Positions 19,579 to 27,563 of a stretch of DNA of 64,000 nucleotides are shown piece after piece (the stretch's first letter is position 1; every line of letters begins with the position of its first letter). Position numbers and translations under genes: made by a program. The stretch lies in assembly GCF_000379065.1 (NCBI RefSeq), contig NZ_KB900614.1, positions 3,498,892-3,562,891 of the forward strand. Reading direction: 5' to 3'. The notes below the pieces were generated by a model. That model made no database searches. It saw only the letters and a list, made by a program, of their open reading frames with translations, and was not told the origin of the DNA. The DNA comes from Salinispora mooreana (GTDB taxonomy: Bacteria > Actinomycetota > Actinomycetes > Mycobacteriales > Micromonosporaceae).

Positions 19579-19748
19579 CGGAGCCGCCGTGAGTTTCCGC
19601 CGGTGAGTCGGTGACATTGCCCCGCCCAGCTCTGCGGCCGAGGGCGGCACAGTTCGCCGTCATACGACGCTTGTTGCGATCCCGTCAGACGTGATGAGTG
19701 ACGCGCAGGTCGTGTTCGCGCTTCACGAGTCGATGTGGTGCGATCCCT

Positions 19749-20546
19749 TCAGGAAACCTCCCGCCTCAGGGTCCGCAGCAGGCCGGCGACCAAGGGTACG
19801 GCCACCCAGACCAGTACCGAGACCGCCAGCCGGCCCCACTGCCCGGCGGTCATCTCATTGCCAAAGAGCGGTTCCATGGTGACCGAGGTGTCGAGCCAGT
19901 TGGCTGGGCCCTGTAGCGCCGAGATCATCGCGGCGAGGATACTCCAGACCGTCGGCAGCAGCAGATAGCCGACGATCGCCAGCGGGGTGTTGAGCAGCAG
20001 CAGGCCAAACGCGGCCCCCATCAGTACGTTGACCAACTGGAACACGACCGCGTTCAGTACCAACGCCCACTCGCCGTCCCAGCTTCCCGCGCCACCGGTG
20101 GCCTTGGCGGCGAGGGTGCCGGCGGCGGCCACGGCCAGGCTCACCAGCACCGACGCGACTGCCGCCAGCACCACCGCCGCGAGCTTGGCCAGCACCACCC
20201 GTTCCCGATGTGGGACCAGGGCGTACGTGGTCAGCGCGGTGCGCTGCGTCCACTCCGAGGTGATTGACAGGATGCCGACCACCGGCAGCAGCAGGCCCAC
20301 CGGGAGCAGCGACGGGGAGAGGAAGCTGGTGAAGGTCTGCTCCGCGTCGTCCAGCACGAACAGCTGCACCACGGCGATGGCGACCGCGATCAGCCCGATG
20401 GTGGCCAGCAGCCAGCGGCCGGCCCGGGTGTCGGTGAGCTTGCGTAGCTCGATCGAGGTCAGTCGGGCTATGGACGGCCTGGCGGCCGCGACGCGGGGGG
20501 CCGCCTCGGTGGTGGGCTCGGTGGTGGGCTCGGCGGTCATGGTCAC
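19749..20546 (-). CDS. ABC-2 type transporter permease
   Basis: A 265-residue membrane protein with a disordered Thr/Pro/Glu-rich N-terminus (about 30 residues), then six hydrophobic segments and the SITSEWTQRTALTTYALVPHR stretch seen in ABC-2 permeases, where a cytoplasmic loop contacts the ATPase. GTG 20546 overlaps the stop of the upstream ATPase gene by four bases, so the two form one exporter. ATG 20540 is an alternative start. Substrate unknown; the neighbouring two-component system may control it. Confidence 0.85.
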   Translation of the reverse strand: MTMTAEPTTEPTTEAAPRVAAARPSIARLTSIELRKLTDTRAGRWLLATIGLIAVAIAVVQLFVLDDAEQTFTSFLSPSLLPVGLLLPVVGILSITSEWTQRTALTTYALVPHRERVVLAKLAAVVLAAVASVLVSLAVAAAGTLAAKATGGAGSWDGEWALVLNAVVFQLVNVLMGAAFGLLLLNTPLAIVGYLLLPTVWSILAAMISALQGPANWLDTSVTMEPLFGNEMTAGQWGRLAVSVLVWVAVPLVAGLLRTLRREVS

Positions 20547-21442
20547 TTGACGGCCTCCTTCGTGGTCGCGCCCGCGGTGAGGGTGAGGAAGAGCTGTTCG
20601 AGGCCGCCGTCGGCGGCGGGCCGCAGTTCGGTGAGGACCACCCCGGCGTCGGCGGCGGCCTGGCCCACGACGCCCGGCTCGGCGTGCACGACGAATCCGC
20701 CAGTGGTGTCGGCGGTGGCGTCCAGTGCGGCCCGCTGCAGAGTGAGCCGCAGGGCATGCGAGTCCCGTGCCCGGACCAGGGTGCCCGTGTCGGCGAGCAA
20801 CTCGTCCCTGGCGCCCTGGGCAACAATCCGGCCGCCGCCGATCACCAGCAGCCGGTCGGCGACTGCCTCCACCTCGCGCAGCAGGTGCGACGACAGCAGC
20901 ACGGTGCCACCCCGGTCGGCGAAGTCGCGCAGCAGGCCGCGCATCCAGTAGATGCCCTCTGGGTCCAAGCCGTTGGCCGGCTCGTCGAGGATCAGCACCC
21001 GGGGGTCACCCAGCAGCGCCAGCGCTAGGCCGAGCCGCTGCCGCATCCCCAACGAATACGCCCCGACCCGCCGCCTGGCGGCGACCGCGTTCAATCCGAC
21101 CAGGTCCAGCGCCTCGGCGACCCGGCTACGGTCCACACCCATCGTCATGGCCGCCAGGGTCAGCGTCTCCCGCCCGGTGCGCCCCGAGTGCTGGGCCGAG
21201 GCGTCGAGCAGCACCCCGATCTCCCGCCCCGGATTGGGTAGCTGCCGGTACGGCCGGCCGGCGACCGTTGCGCTGCCGTCGGTCGGCGGGGTCAACCCGC
21301 AGATCATCCGCATGGTGGTGGATTTGCCGGCGCCGTTCGGTCCGAGGAAGCCGGTAACAGTGCCTCGCTCGCAGTGGAACGAGACGTTGTCGACGACCGT
21401 GTGCGGGCCGTACCGCTTGGTGAGGTGTTCGACCATGATCAT
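20543..21442 (-). CDS. ABC transporter ATP-binding protein
   Basis: A 299-residue ATPase. Walker A is FLGPNGAGKST, the signature motif appears as YSLGMRQRLGLALALLGDPR, Walker B is LILDEPANGLDPEG, and the switch histidine is in LLSSHLL. The C-terminal 80 residues resemble the accessory domain of drug- or lantibiotic-type exporters. Start at ATG 21442 or 21436; neither has a strong ribosome site. It pairs with the permease downstream and faces the histidine kinase gene across 132 bp. Confidence 0.92.
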   Translation of the reverse strand: MIMVEHLTKRYGPHTVVDNVSFHCERGTVTGFLGPNGAGKSTTMRMICGLTPPTDGSATVAGRPYRQLPNPGREIGVLLDASAQHSGRTGRETLTLAAMTMGVDRSRVAEALDLVGLNAVAARRRVGAYSLGMRQRLGLALALLGDPRVLILDEPANGLDPEGIYWMRGLLRDFADRGGTVLLSSHLLREVEAVADRLLVIGGGRIVAQGARDELLADTGTLVRARDSHALRLTLQRAALDATADTTGGFVVHAEPGVVGQAAADAGVVLTELRPAADGGLEQLFLTLTAGATTKEAVK

Positions 21443-21562
21443 GGCATCGAAACTGCCGGAACCACCCGGCGGTGTGCTGCGGCCGGCCGACTGTCGTCGG
21501 GTAGACCTTGGGCCATGGCCGGCGTCGACTTTAGTAGCTGTCGGGTCTCCCCGGCCGGTCCC

Positions 21563-21575
21563 TACGATTGACCAG
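21563..21575 (+). promoter_or_regulatory. Possible -10 element for a leaderless kinase transcript
   Basis: TACGAT at 21563-21568 ends seven bases before the GTG start at 21575, the spacing expected if transcription begins at the start codon. No good ribosome site is present. The -35 region is not recognisable. Confidence 0.4.
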
Positions 21576-22849
21576 TGACCAGCACCGCCGTATCCGAACA
21601 CTCCTGGCTCCTTCCGGGCACTCTGACGGCCCCCACGGCCCGGGCCCGGCGGACACTGCGGGATTGGTTCGTCGACAGCCTTTGCTTCCTGGCCGCCCTC
21701 GGCTGGGCGCTGGTGGCGTGGGAGGATTCGCTGTCGGCCGAGCCGGCGTTGGCGCTGAACGTCGGACCGAGCTGGCTCAACGAGGTCGACTTCCTGGCCA
21801 GCCTGGTGCTCTGCGGTGCTCTCTGGGTCCGTCGGCGCTGGCCGGTGGGTCTGGCGTTGGCCAGCCTGCCGCTGGCGTTGTTCTCGGTCAGTGGCGACGT
21901 GGCGCTGCTGATCGTTCTGTTCACGGTGAGCGTGCACCGGCCGTTCCCGGTCGCCGCCAGCATGTTCGGTGTACATCTGCTCGCCATACCGATCTATCTG
22001 CGGCTACGCCCCGAACCGGTGAGGTCGCTGTGGTTGGTCGTGGGTTGGATCCTGTTGTGCCTCGGGGCCGTGCTGGCGTGGGGCATGTTCGTCCGGGCAC
22101 GTCGGCAGCTCGTGGTGTCGCTGCGGGAGCGGGCGCACCGGGCCGAGGCTGAGCAGCAGCTGCGGGTGACGCGGGCTCGACAGCTGGAACGTACCCGCAT
22201 CGCCCGGGAGATGCATGATGTGTTGGCGCACCGCATCTCGTTGCTCAGCCTGCACGCTGGAGCACTGGAATTCCGTCCAGATGCCTCGCCCGAGGAGGTT
22301 GCCAGAGCGGCCGGGGTGATCCGGGGCAGCGCACACGCTGCCCTGCGGGACCTGCGGGAGGTGATCGGGGTACTCCGGGCGGAGACCGGAGTGGCGGAGG
22401 GCGCCGAACCGGAACGACCTCAGCCCACCCTCGTCGACGTGCCGACGCTGATCAGCGAGTCTCGAGCCGCCGGTGCCCGGGTGAGTCTCGTCGAGCAAGT
22501 CGCCGACCGGGTGGAGCTGCCGCCCACGGTGGGGCGCAGCGTGTACCGGATCGTGCAGGAGGGGCTGACCAACGCCCGCAAGCACGCCCCGGGTGTGGTG
22601 GTCGACGTGCGGCTCACCGGGCGCCGGGGCGACGGGCTCACTGTCGAGATCCGCAATCCCTGGCCGGTTGGCGTGGCGGGGCAGGGCGTGGGAAGCCCCG
22701 CGGCCGGTTCTGGTGCTGATATTCCCGGCGCCGGGACTGGGCTTGTCGGTGTGGCCGAGCGGGTCGGTCTGGCTGGCGGGCGGTTGGAGTACGGACGGGA
22801 CGCGGGCGGGCACTTCCGGCTCGCTGCGTGGCTGCCATGGCCGGCCTGA
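21575..22849 (+). CDS. Sensor histidine kinase (HisKA_3, NarL-type partner)
   Basis: A 424-residue kinase. The N-terminal half has four to five membrane segments and no large sensor domain. The dimerisation and phosphoacceptor region is ERTRIAREMHDVLAHRIS with the probable phosphorylated His214. The ATPase domain follows, with the N-box VQEGLTNARKHAPG and a glycine-rich GTGLVGVAERV. The response regulator gene overlaps its 3' end. The ABC exporter genes lie divergently next door, a common layout for membrane-stress or peptide-sensing systems. Confidence 0.92.
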   Translation: MTSTAVSEHSWLLPGTLTAPTARARRTLRDWFVDSLCFLAALGWALVAWEDSLSAEPALALNVGPSWLNEVDFLASLVLCGALWVRRRWPVGLALASLPLALFSVSGDVALLIVLFTVSVHRPFPVAASMFGVHLLAIPIYLRLRPEPVRSLWLVVGWILLCLGAVLAWGMFVRARRQLVVSLRERAHRAEAEQQLRVTRARQLERTRIAREMHDVLAHRISLLSLHAGALEFRPDASPEEVARAAGVIRGSAHAALRDLREVIGVLRAETGVAEGAEPERPQPTLVDVPTLISESRAAGARVSLVEQVADRVELPPTVGRSVYRIVQEGLTNARKHAPGVVVDVRLTGRRGDGLTVEIRNPWPVGVAGQGVGSPAAGSGADIPGAGTGLVGVAERVGLAGGRLEYGRDAGGHFRLAAWLPWPA

Positions 22850-23574
22850 CCAGTCCGTCCGGCAAGCCGGGCCCCGCGGGGTCGAACGGCTTGCCGGCGG
22901 GTGGTGGGGCACCGGCTGGTGTGGTTCGAGTGTTGATCGTCGACGACGATCCGCTGGTTCGGGCTGCGCTGTCGATGATTATCGACGGTGTGGCGGACCT
23001 TCTGGTCGTGGGGGAGGCCACCGATGGCGCCGAGGTGCCTGCTGCCGTGGCCGCGTACGCGCCGGACGTCGTGTTGATGGACATCCGTATGCCGCGGCTC
23101 GATGGGTTGGCGGCCACTGAGAAGTTGCGGTCTGAGCCCAACGCGCCTGAAGTACTGGTGCTGACGACATTCGACGCTGACGAGCAGGTGCTGCGGGCGT
23201 TGCGGGCTGGGGCGGCTGGGTTTCTGCTCAAGGACACCGCACCGGCTGAGATCGTGCATGCCATCCGACGGGTGGCGGTGGGTGAGACCATGTTGTCTCC
23301 GACGGTCACCCGCCAACTGGTCGCGCACGTCACCGGGGGCGTTGGCGCTGATTCGCGCCGGCAGCGGGCACAGGGGCGTCTTGCCGTGTTGAGTGAGCGG
23401 GAGCGGGAGGTCGCGATCGCGCTTGGCCGGGGCCGCAGCAACGCCGAGATTGCGGGGGAGCTGTTCATGAGTGTGGCGACGGTCAAGGCGTACGTGTCGC
23501 GGCTGCTGGCGAAACTGGACCTCAATAACCGGGTCCAGGTGGCGCTTCTGGTCAACGACGCCGGTCTAGTCTGA
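22837..23574 (+). CDS. NarL/LuxR-family response regulator
   Basis: A receiver domain followed by a LuxR-type helix-turn-helix. The acidic pair is in VLIVDDDPLV, the phosphoacceptor aspartate is in VVLMDIRMPRLDG (Asp82 from this start), the switch threonine in LVLTTFDADE and the lysine in FLLKDTAP. The C-terminal DNA-binding part is LSEREREVAIALGRGRSNAE to VKAYVSRLLAKL. ATG 22837 overlaps the kinase gene by 13 bases; GTG 22828 and GTG 22921 are alternatives because the first 30 residues are not conserved in type. It is the partner of the upstream kinase. Confidence 0.92.
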   Translation: MAGLTSPSGKPGPAGSNGLPAGGGAPAGVVRVLIVDDDPLVRAALSMIIDGVADLLVVGEATDGAEVPAAVAAYAPDVVLMDIRMPRLDGLAATEKLRSEPNAPEVLVLTTFDADEQVLRALRAGAAGFLLKDTAPAEIVHAIRRVAVGETMLSPTVTRQLVAHVTGGVGADSRRQRAQGRLAVLSEREREVAIALGRGRSNAEIAGELFMSVATVKAYVSRLLAKLDLNNRVQVALLVNDAGLV

Positions 23575-23762
23575 GTAGCGGGACAGGCTCGCAGCGAGCG
23601 TGCCGCCCGCGCCAGCAACGAGGTCCTCACCTCACTCCGGCGAGGAAAATGCTCAACTCGTCAAAGATCCATAGTGGAATCGGATGGAGTAGCCGTGTTC
23701 TAATTTGGCAGGTTCATCCGTATCCGGCCGGAGCCTCCGGCCGGAGTGGCAAAGGAGTGCGC

Positions 23763-23984
23763 ATGCCCGTCACCGCCGACCTCGGCAAGCTGGTTGACAA
23801 GGCCTACCAGGACAAGACCCTCACCGAGATCGTCGACGCCCCGGTGTCCGCCCTCTCCGGGGTCAGCGACGGCGACGCCAAGCTGCTCAAGGAAGCCTTC
23901 AACATCACCACCGTCGGCGACCTCGGCCGCAACCCGTACTTCCGGACCGCGAACGCCCTGGTCGCCCTTATCGGCGCGAAGTAA
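23763..23984 (+). CDS. Small helix-hairpin-helix-like protein (73 aa)
   Basis: A 73-residue protein with an excellent ribosome site (AAAGGAG, six bases before ATG 23763). The N-terminal half is helical and charged (LGKLVDKAYQDKTLTEI). The second half, LSGVSDGDAKLLKEAFNI then TTVGDLGRN, has the spacing of a helix-hairpin-helix/SAM-like unit of the kind used for DNA or protein contacts. I do not recognise a named family. The frame continues immediately after the TAA stop with gene-like sequence. It stands alone between the two-component system and rarD. Confidence 0.75.
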   Translation: MPVTADLGKLVDKAYQDKTLTEIVDAPVSALSGVSDGDAKLLKEAFNITTVGDLGRNPYFRTANALVALIGAK

Positions 23985-24221
23985 CACCATCGGGCCAGTT
24001 TCACCACCGCCCTGAACACCGCCCGCGACCAGGTCGTGCACGCCGCCGGCATCATCACCGACACCGTAATCGACCTGGTCGGCGTCATCGGCGTCGAAGT
24101 CCTGACCCACCTGTCACCCCACCGGCGAACGTTGACACACCGGCCCCCGCCCTCACTGAACGGCATTGGGGCTAGCCCAGAACCAGGCACCACTCAGGAC
24201 CGACAGTTCAGCCTGGAATGA
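23985..24221 (+). pseudogene. In-frame coding-like sequence after the stop of the 73-aa gene
   Basis: Directly after the TAA at 23982-23984 the same frame stays open for 78 codons. Its first half looks protein-like (ALNTARDQVVHAAGIITDT, then a hydrophobic IDLVGVIGVEVL); the second half looks random. There is an internal ATG at 24036 but no ribosome site. This could be the remnant of a longer protein interrupted by a stop, a decayed neighbour, or chance. Evidence is codon pattern and frame only. Confidence 0.3.
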
Positions 24222-25170
24222 TCTTGCGCTCCTGCCGGGGGGAGATAGCCGTACCGGATTGAACCGCGGCCAGACCTCCTTCCGCAGGGTGCGGGGCGAG
24301 GCGACGGGCGGCGCGGACGGCATCGACGGTGAAGACGACGAGCGCGAGCCAGACCAGGGCGAAGCCCACCAGGCGAGCGGGGGGCATGGGCTCGCGGAAG
24401 ATGATGACGCCGCAGCCGAGTTGGATGATCGGGGCGAGATACTGAAGCATCCCGAGGCTGGTCAACGGCAGCCGGTTGGCCGCACCAGCGAACATCAGCA
24501 GGGGAATCGCGGTTGCCGCTCCGGCCGAGACCAGCAGGGCGGTGTGTCCCGCCGACACCGCCCCGAACGCGGCCCCGCCGGTGCCACCCAGCCACACCAG
24601 GTACGCGAGCGCGGGTAGGGCGAGGACCGCCGACTCCACGAAGAGCCCCTCGGCCGCGGGCAGGCCAAGGCGCTTCTTGACCAGCCCGTACCCGGCGAAA
24701 GTGAACGCGAGGACCAGCGCCAGGTATGGTGGACGGCCGTAGTCGACGGTCAGCACCACGACCGCTACCCCGCCCACGCCCAATGCCGCCCACTGCGCGG
24801 GGCGCAGCCGCTCCCGCAGGACGAAGACTCCGAGTAGCACCACGACGAGCGGGTTGACGAAGTATCCGAGGGAGGTCTCCACCACCCGCTCGGAGTTGAC
24901 CCCGTAGATGTACGTGCCCCAGTTGAGGGCGACCAGTGCGGCGGCGATGCCGAGCGCGGCCAGGGCCCGCGGTCTGCGCAGCAGCGCTCGCAGGAAGTTG
25001 CGGTTGCGCATTGCTGCCAGCACCAGCGCGACGAAGACCACGGACCAGACGATCCGGTGGGCCAGGATCTCCAGCGGGCTGGCCGGCCGCAGCAGTCTCA
25101 TGTAGAGCGGCGAGAAGCCCCAGAGCACGTACGCGCCGATGCCGTACAGATAGCCGAGCTTGCGAGGCAT
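24208..25170 (-). CDS. rarD: RarD-type EamA transporter
   Basis: A 320-residue membrane protein with ten hydrophobic segments in two EamA repeats. The N-terminus (LGYLYGIGAYVLWGFSPLY) and ALNWGTYIYGVNSERVVETS are highly characteristic of RarD proteins, first noted for chloramphenicol-related phenotypes and otherwise of unclear substrate. ATG 25170 or the adjacent GTG 25173 begins the protein; the only nearby ribosome-like GGAG is very close. It is on the same strand as nuoH, 29 bp downstream of it, so it may be co-transcribed with the nuoB-C-H block. Confidence 0.9.
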   Translation of the reverse strand: MPRKLGYLYGIGAYVLWGFSPLYMRLLRPASPLEILAHRIVWSVVFVALVLAAMRNRNFLRALLRRPRALAALGIAAALVALNWGTYIYGVNSERVVETSLGYFVNPLVVVLLGVFVLRERLRPAQWAALGVGGVAVVVLTVDYGRPPYLALVLAFTFAGYGLVKKRLGLPAAEGLFVESAVLALPALAYLVWLGGTGGAAFGAVSAGHTALLVSAGAATAIPLLMFAGAANRLPLTSLGMLQYLAPIIQLGCGVIIFREPMPPARLVGFALVWLALVVFTVDAVRAARRLAPHPAEGGLAAVQSGTAISPRQERKIIPG

Positions 25171-25199
25171 CACTCCGCAACGCTAAGGGACGACATGCG

Positions 25200-26162
25200 C
25201 TAGAGGGCGATGCGGACGGTGACGGTTAGGACAAGCTGGGCCAGCGACACGGGGACCAGCACCAGCCAACAGAGCCGCTGGAGCTGATCGGCGCGCAGGC
25301 GAGGGTAGCTGACCCGGAACCAGATGATCACGAAGCTCACCGCGGCGACCTTGAGCAGGGTCCAGAGCCAGCCGAGCTGCGCGTCGGCGAACGGCCCCTG
25401 CCAACCGCCGAGGAACAGCACGGTGGTGAGCGCGGCGATCACCACGACCCCCACGTACTCGGCGAGCAGGAAGAACGCGAAGCGCAGGCCGGTGTACTCG
25501 GTCAGGTAGCCGAACACCAGCTCCGAGTCGGCGATCGGCATGTCGAACGGTGGCCGCCGGATCTCGGCGAGCCCCGCCACGAAGAAGACAATCATCGCGG
25601 GGGCCTGCCAGATCAGCCACCAGGGCTGCCACGCCTCGACGATGCCCGGCAGGCTCAGCGTGCCGGCCGCCATCGCCACCGACGCGGCGGCGAGCACGAA
25701 CGGCAACTCGTAGCCGAGTAGCTGGGCCGCGGCGCGCAGACCGCCGAGGAGGCTGTACTTGTTGGCGGAGGCCCACGCCGACATCAACACGGCGACCACA
25801 CCGACACCGACCACGGCCAGCACGAAGAAGAGTCCGATGTCCAGCGGTTGCCCGACCAGGTCACCCGGCCCGAGTGGGATCACCAGCAGCACCAGCAGGT
25901 AGGGCACCAGGGCCACCACCGGGGCGAGCCGGAACACCGGACGGTCCGCACCGTGGGGGGTGATCTCCTCCTTCTGCACGAACTTCACGCCGTCCGCGAT
26001 CAGCTGTGCCCAGCCGTGGTAGGCGCCGGCGTACATCGGGCCCAGCCGGCCCTGCATGTGCGCCATGATCTTGTGCTCGGCCTGGCCGACCAGCAACGGC
26101 AGGGCGAGGAAGGCGACCAGCACCGCACCGACCCGGAGTAGCAGCTCCGCCCAGAGCGGCAT
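25200..26162 (-). CDS. nuoH: Complex I subunit H (quinone-site membrane subunit)
   Basis: A 320-residue membrane protein with about eight helices. Signature regions of NuoH are present: QGRLGPMYAGAYHGWAQLIA, DRPVFRLAPVVALV, and the acidic loop IADSELVFGYLTEYTGLRFA that lines the quinone entry chamber. ATG 26162 shares one base with the nuoC stop (TGATG). In complete operons nuoH is followed by nuoI; here it is followed by rarD, and nuoI lies 6.9 kb further on in the same orientation. Confidence 0.94.
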   Translation of the reverse strand: MPLWAELLLRVGAVLVAFLALPLLVGQAEHKIMAHMQGRLGPMYAGAYHGWAQLIADGVKFVQKEEITPHGADRPVFRLAPVVALVPYLLVLLVIPLGPGDLVGQPLDIGLFFVLAVVGVGVVAVLMSAWASANKYSLLGGLRAAAQLLGYELPFVLAAASVAMAAGTLSLPGIVEAWQPWWLIWQAPAMIVFFVAGLAEIRRPPFDMPIADSELVFGYLTEYTGLRFAFFLLAEYVGVVVIAALTTVLFLGGWQGPFADAQLGWLWTLLKVAAVSFVIIWFRVSYPRLRADQLQRLCWLVLVPVSLAQLVLTVTVRIAL

Positions 26163-26767
26163 CAGGCCGTCCCCCCGCTCGCGGGGGGAGTCGGTGCCGG
26201 GCCCCACTCCCCCGGCGCCGGCACGCCCGGTGGGCGCATCGGCCGGCGACCGCCACCGGCCTTGGCCTCGCCCGGCTCCTTCGCCCCCGGCCAGGGTTTG
26301 GCCACCCGGGAGGCGAGGACGAACTCCTTACGCAGCGGATGCCCCTCGAACTCCGGGGGCAACAGGAGCGGCGTGAGGCCGACGTGGTTGACGAAGTCGA
26401 TGCCGAACATCTCGTGTGTCTCGCGCTCGTGCCAGGCCGCACCCGGAAAGATGTCGACCACCGAGGCGACCTGCGGCGCCGCGCGGGGCACCCGGGTGCG
26501 CAGCAGCAGCCCGTGCCGACGCGTGCTGGACCACAGGTGCACCACCACGTCGAACCCGGCGGCCAGCTCGTCCACCGCGGAGAGCCAGTCGAAGAAGTCA
26601 CAGGCCAGTTCAGCGTCGTCCCGGGCTGCGCGCAGCGCGTCGGGCCAGCTCTCCGCGGGCACGTCAACGGTGGCGCGGGCGTACGCCTGACCGCCGGAGA
26701 CCGAGGTGGTGACCTCGACCGGGGCGAGCAACGCGGCCATCCGCTGGCCTACCTCGTCCAGAGTCAT
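26162..26767 (-). CDS. nuoC: Complex I subunit C (30 kDa type)
   Basis: A 201-residue peripheral-arm subunit. The family signature appears as AAWHERETHEMFGIDFVNH, followed by LLPPEFEGHPLRKEFVL. The last 35 residues are Pro/Gly-rich and probably disordered. It is not fused to a NuoD domain, and no separate nuoD follows, although NuoD normally binds next to NuoC and forms most of the quinone site. ATG 26767 has AGGA nine bases upstream. Confidence 0.92.
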   Translation of the reverse strand: MTLDEVGQRMAALLAPVEVTTSVSGGQAYARATVDVPAESWPDALRAARDDAELACDFFDWLSAVDELAAGFDVVVHLWSSTRRHGLLLRTRVPRAAPQVASVVDIFPGAAWHERETHEMFGIDFVNHVGLTPLLLPPEFEGHPLRKEFVLASRVAKPWPGAKEPGEAKAGGGRRPMRPPGVPAPGEWGPAPTPPASGGTA

Positions 26768-26873
26768 GTCGCCGATCCTATGACCGCTGGAGTCGGCGTG
26801 CGTTGCCCAGCGGCGGCCAATCTCCACCGCGGACCTCACCGCCCGAGCTGGGGACGCCCCAGAAGGTATCGGG

Positions 26874-27440
26874 TCAGGAGGGGTCGGGCGGACGGACTGG
26901 CGGGGCGGTCAGCGACTCGGCGGAGCGGGGGGCGAGGGCGTCGGCCGGCGCGGCGAGGGCGTCCGGACGGGAGACCCCGCCGACGCCGGCCTCCTCGGCG
27001 GCGATCTTCTCCTGCAGCCGCAGGATGCCGTGCAGCAGCGCCTCCGGGCGGGGTGGGCAGCCCGGAACGTATACGTCGACCGGGATGAGCTGGTCAACGC
27101 CCTTGGTGACCGAGTACGAGTCCCAGTACGGCCCGCCGCAGTTCGAGCAGGCGCCGAAGGAGATCACGTACTTCGGCTCCGGCATCTGGTCGTAGAGCCG
27201 TTTGATGGCGGGGGCCATCTTGTCGGTGACCGTGCCCGACACCACCATGAGGTCGGCCTGCCGGGGACCGTGCGCGAACGGGATCACCCCGAGGCGCATG
27301 AAGTCGTGCCGACTCATGCTGGTGGCGATGAACTCGATGGCGCAGCAGGCGAGGCCGAAGTTGAAGACCCAGAGCGAGTAGCGCCGGCCCCAGTTCAGCA
27401 CGAATCGGATCGGCTCGCCCAGCACAGCCGGCACCTGCAC
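26874..27440 (-). CDS. nuoB: Complex I subunit B, binds cluster N2
   Basis: A 188-residue subunit carrying all four ligands of the terminal [4Fe-4S] cluster N2: the tandem cysteines in [11 protein letters not shown], one in [13 protein letters not shown] and one in [14 protein letters not shown]. The C-terminal 40 residues are Ala/Pro-rich. GTG 27440 is chosen because GGGAGG lies seven bases upstream. It heads the nuoB-C-H block; no nuoA precedes it, the upstream neighbour being an unrelated PLP enzyme gene behind a hairpin. Confidence 0.94.
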   Translation of the reverse strand: MQVPAVLGEPIRFVLNWGRRYSLWVFNFGLACCAIEFIATSMSRHDFMRLGVIPFAHGPRQADLMVVSGTVTDKMAPAIKRLYDQMPEPKYVISFGACSNCGGPYWDSYSVTKGVDQLIPVDVYVPGCPPRPEALLHGILRLQEKIAAEEAGVGGVSRPDALAAPADALAPRSAESLTAPPVRPPDPS

Positions 27441-27500
27441 CTCGCAGCCTCCCTCATCCGTTCCCGGTACGACAGTCAACCACAGCGCCCGCAGCGGCGC

Positions 27501-27537
27501 CCGGCGCAACCGGGCCGGTGTCGACCCGTTGCGCCGG
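27501..27537 (-). terminator. Hairpin between the PLP enzyme gene and nuoB
   Basis: Arms 27501-27514 and 27525-27537 pair with a single bulged C and a ten-base loop. The position beyond the PLP enzyme stop and before nuoB suggests it ends the upstream operon. Confidence 0.65.
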
Positions 27538-27563
27538 CTACGCCGCTCGGAGGCGCCCCGCCG

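Noticed and set aside
19579..19748. Possible small gene between the thioltransferase and ABC permease genes
   Set aside because: The convergent gap has only short frames without ribosome sites and no clear hairpin.
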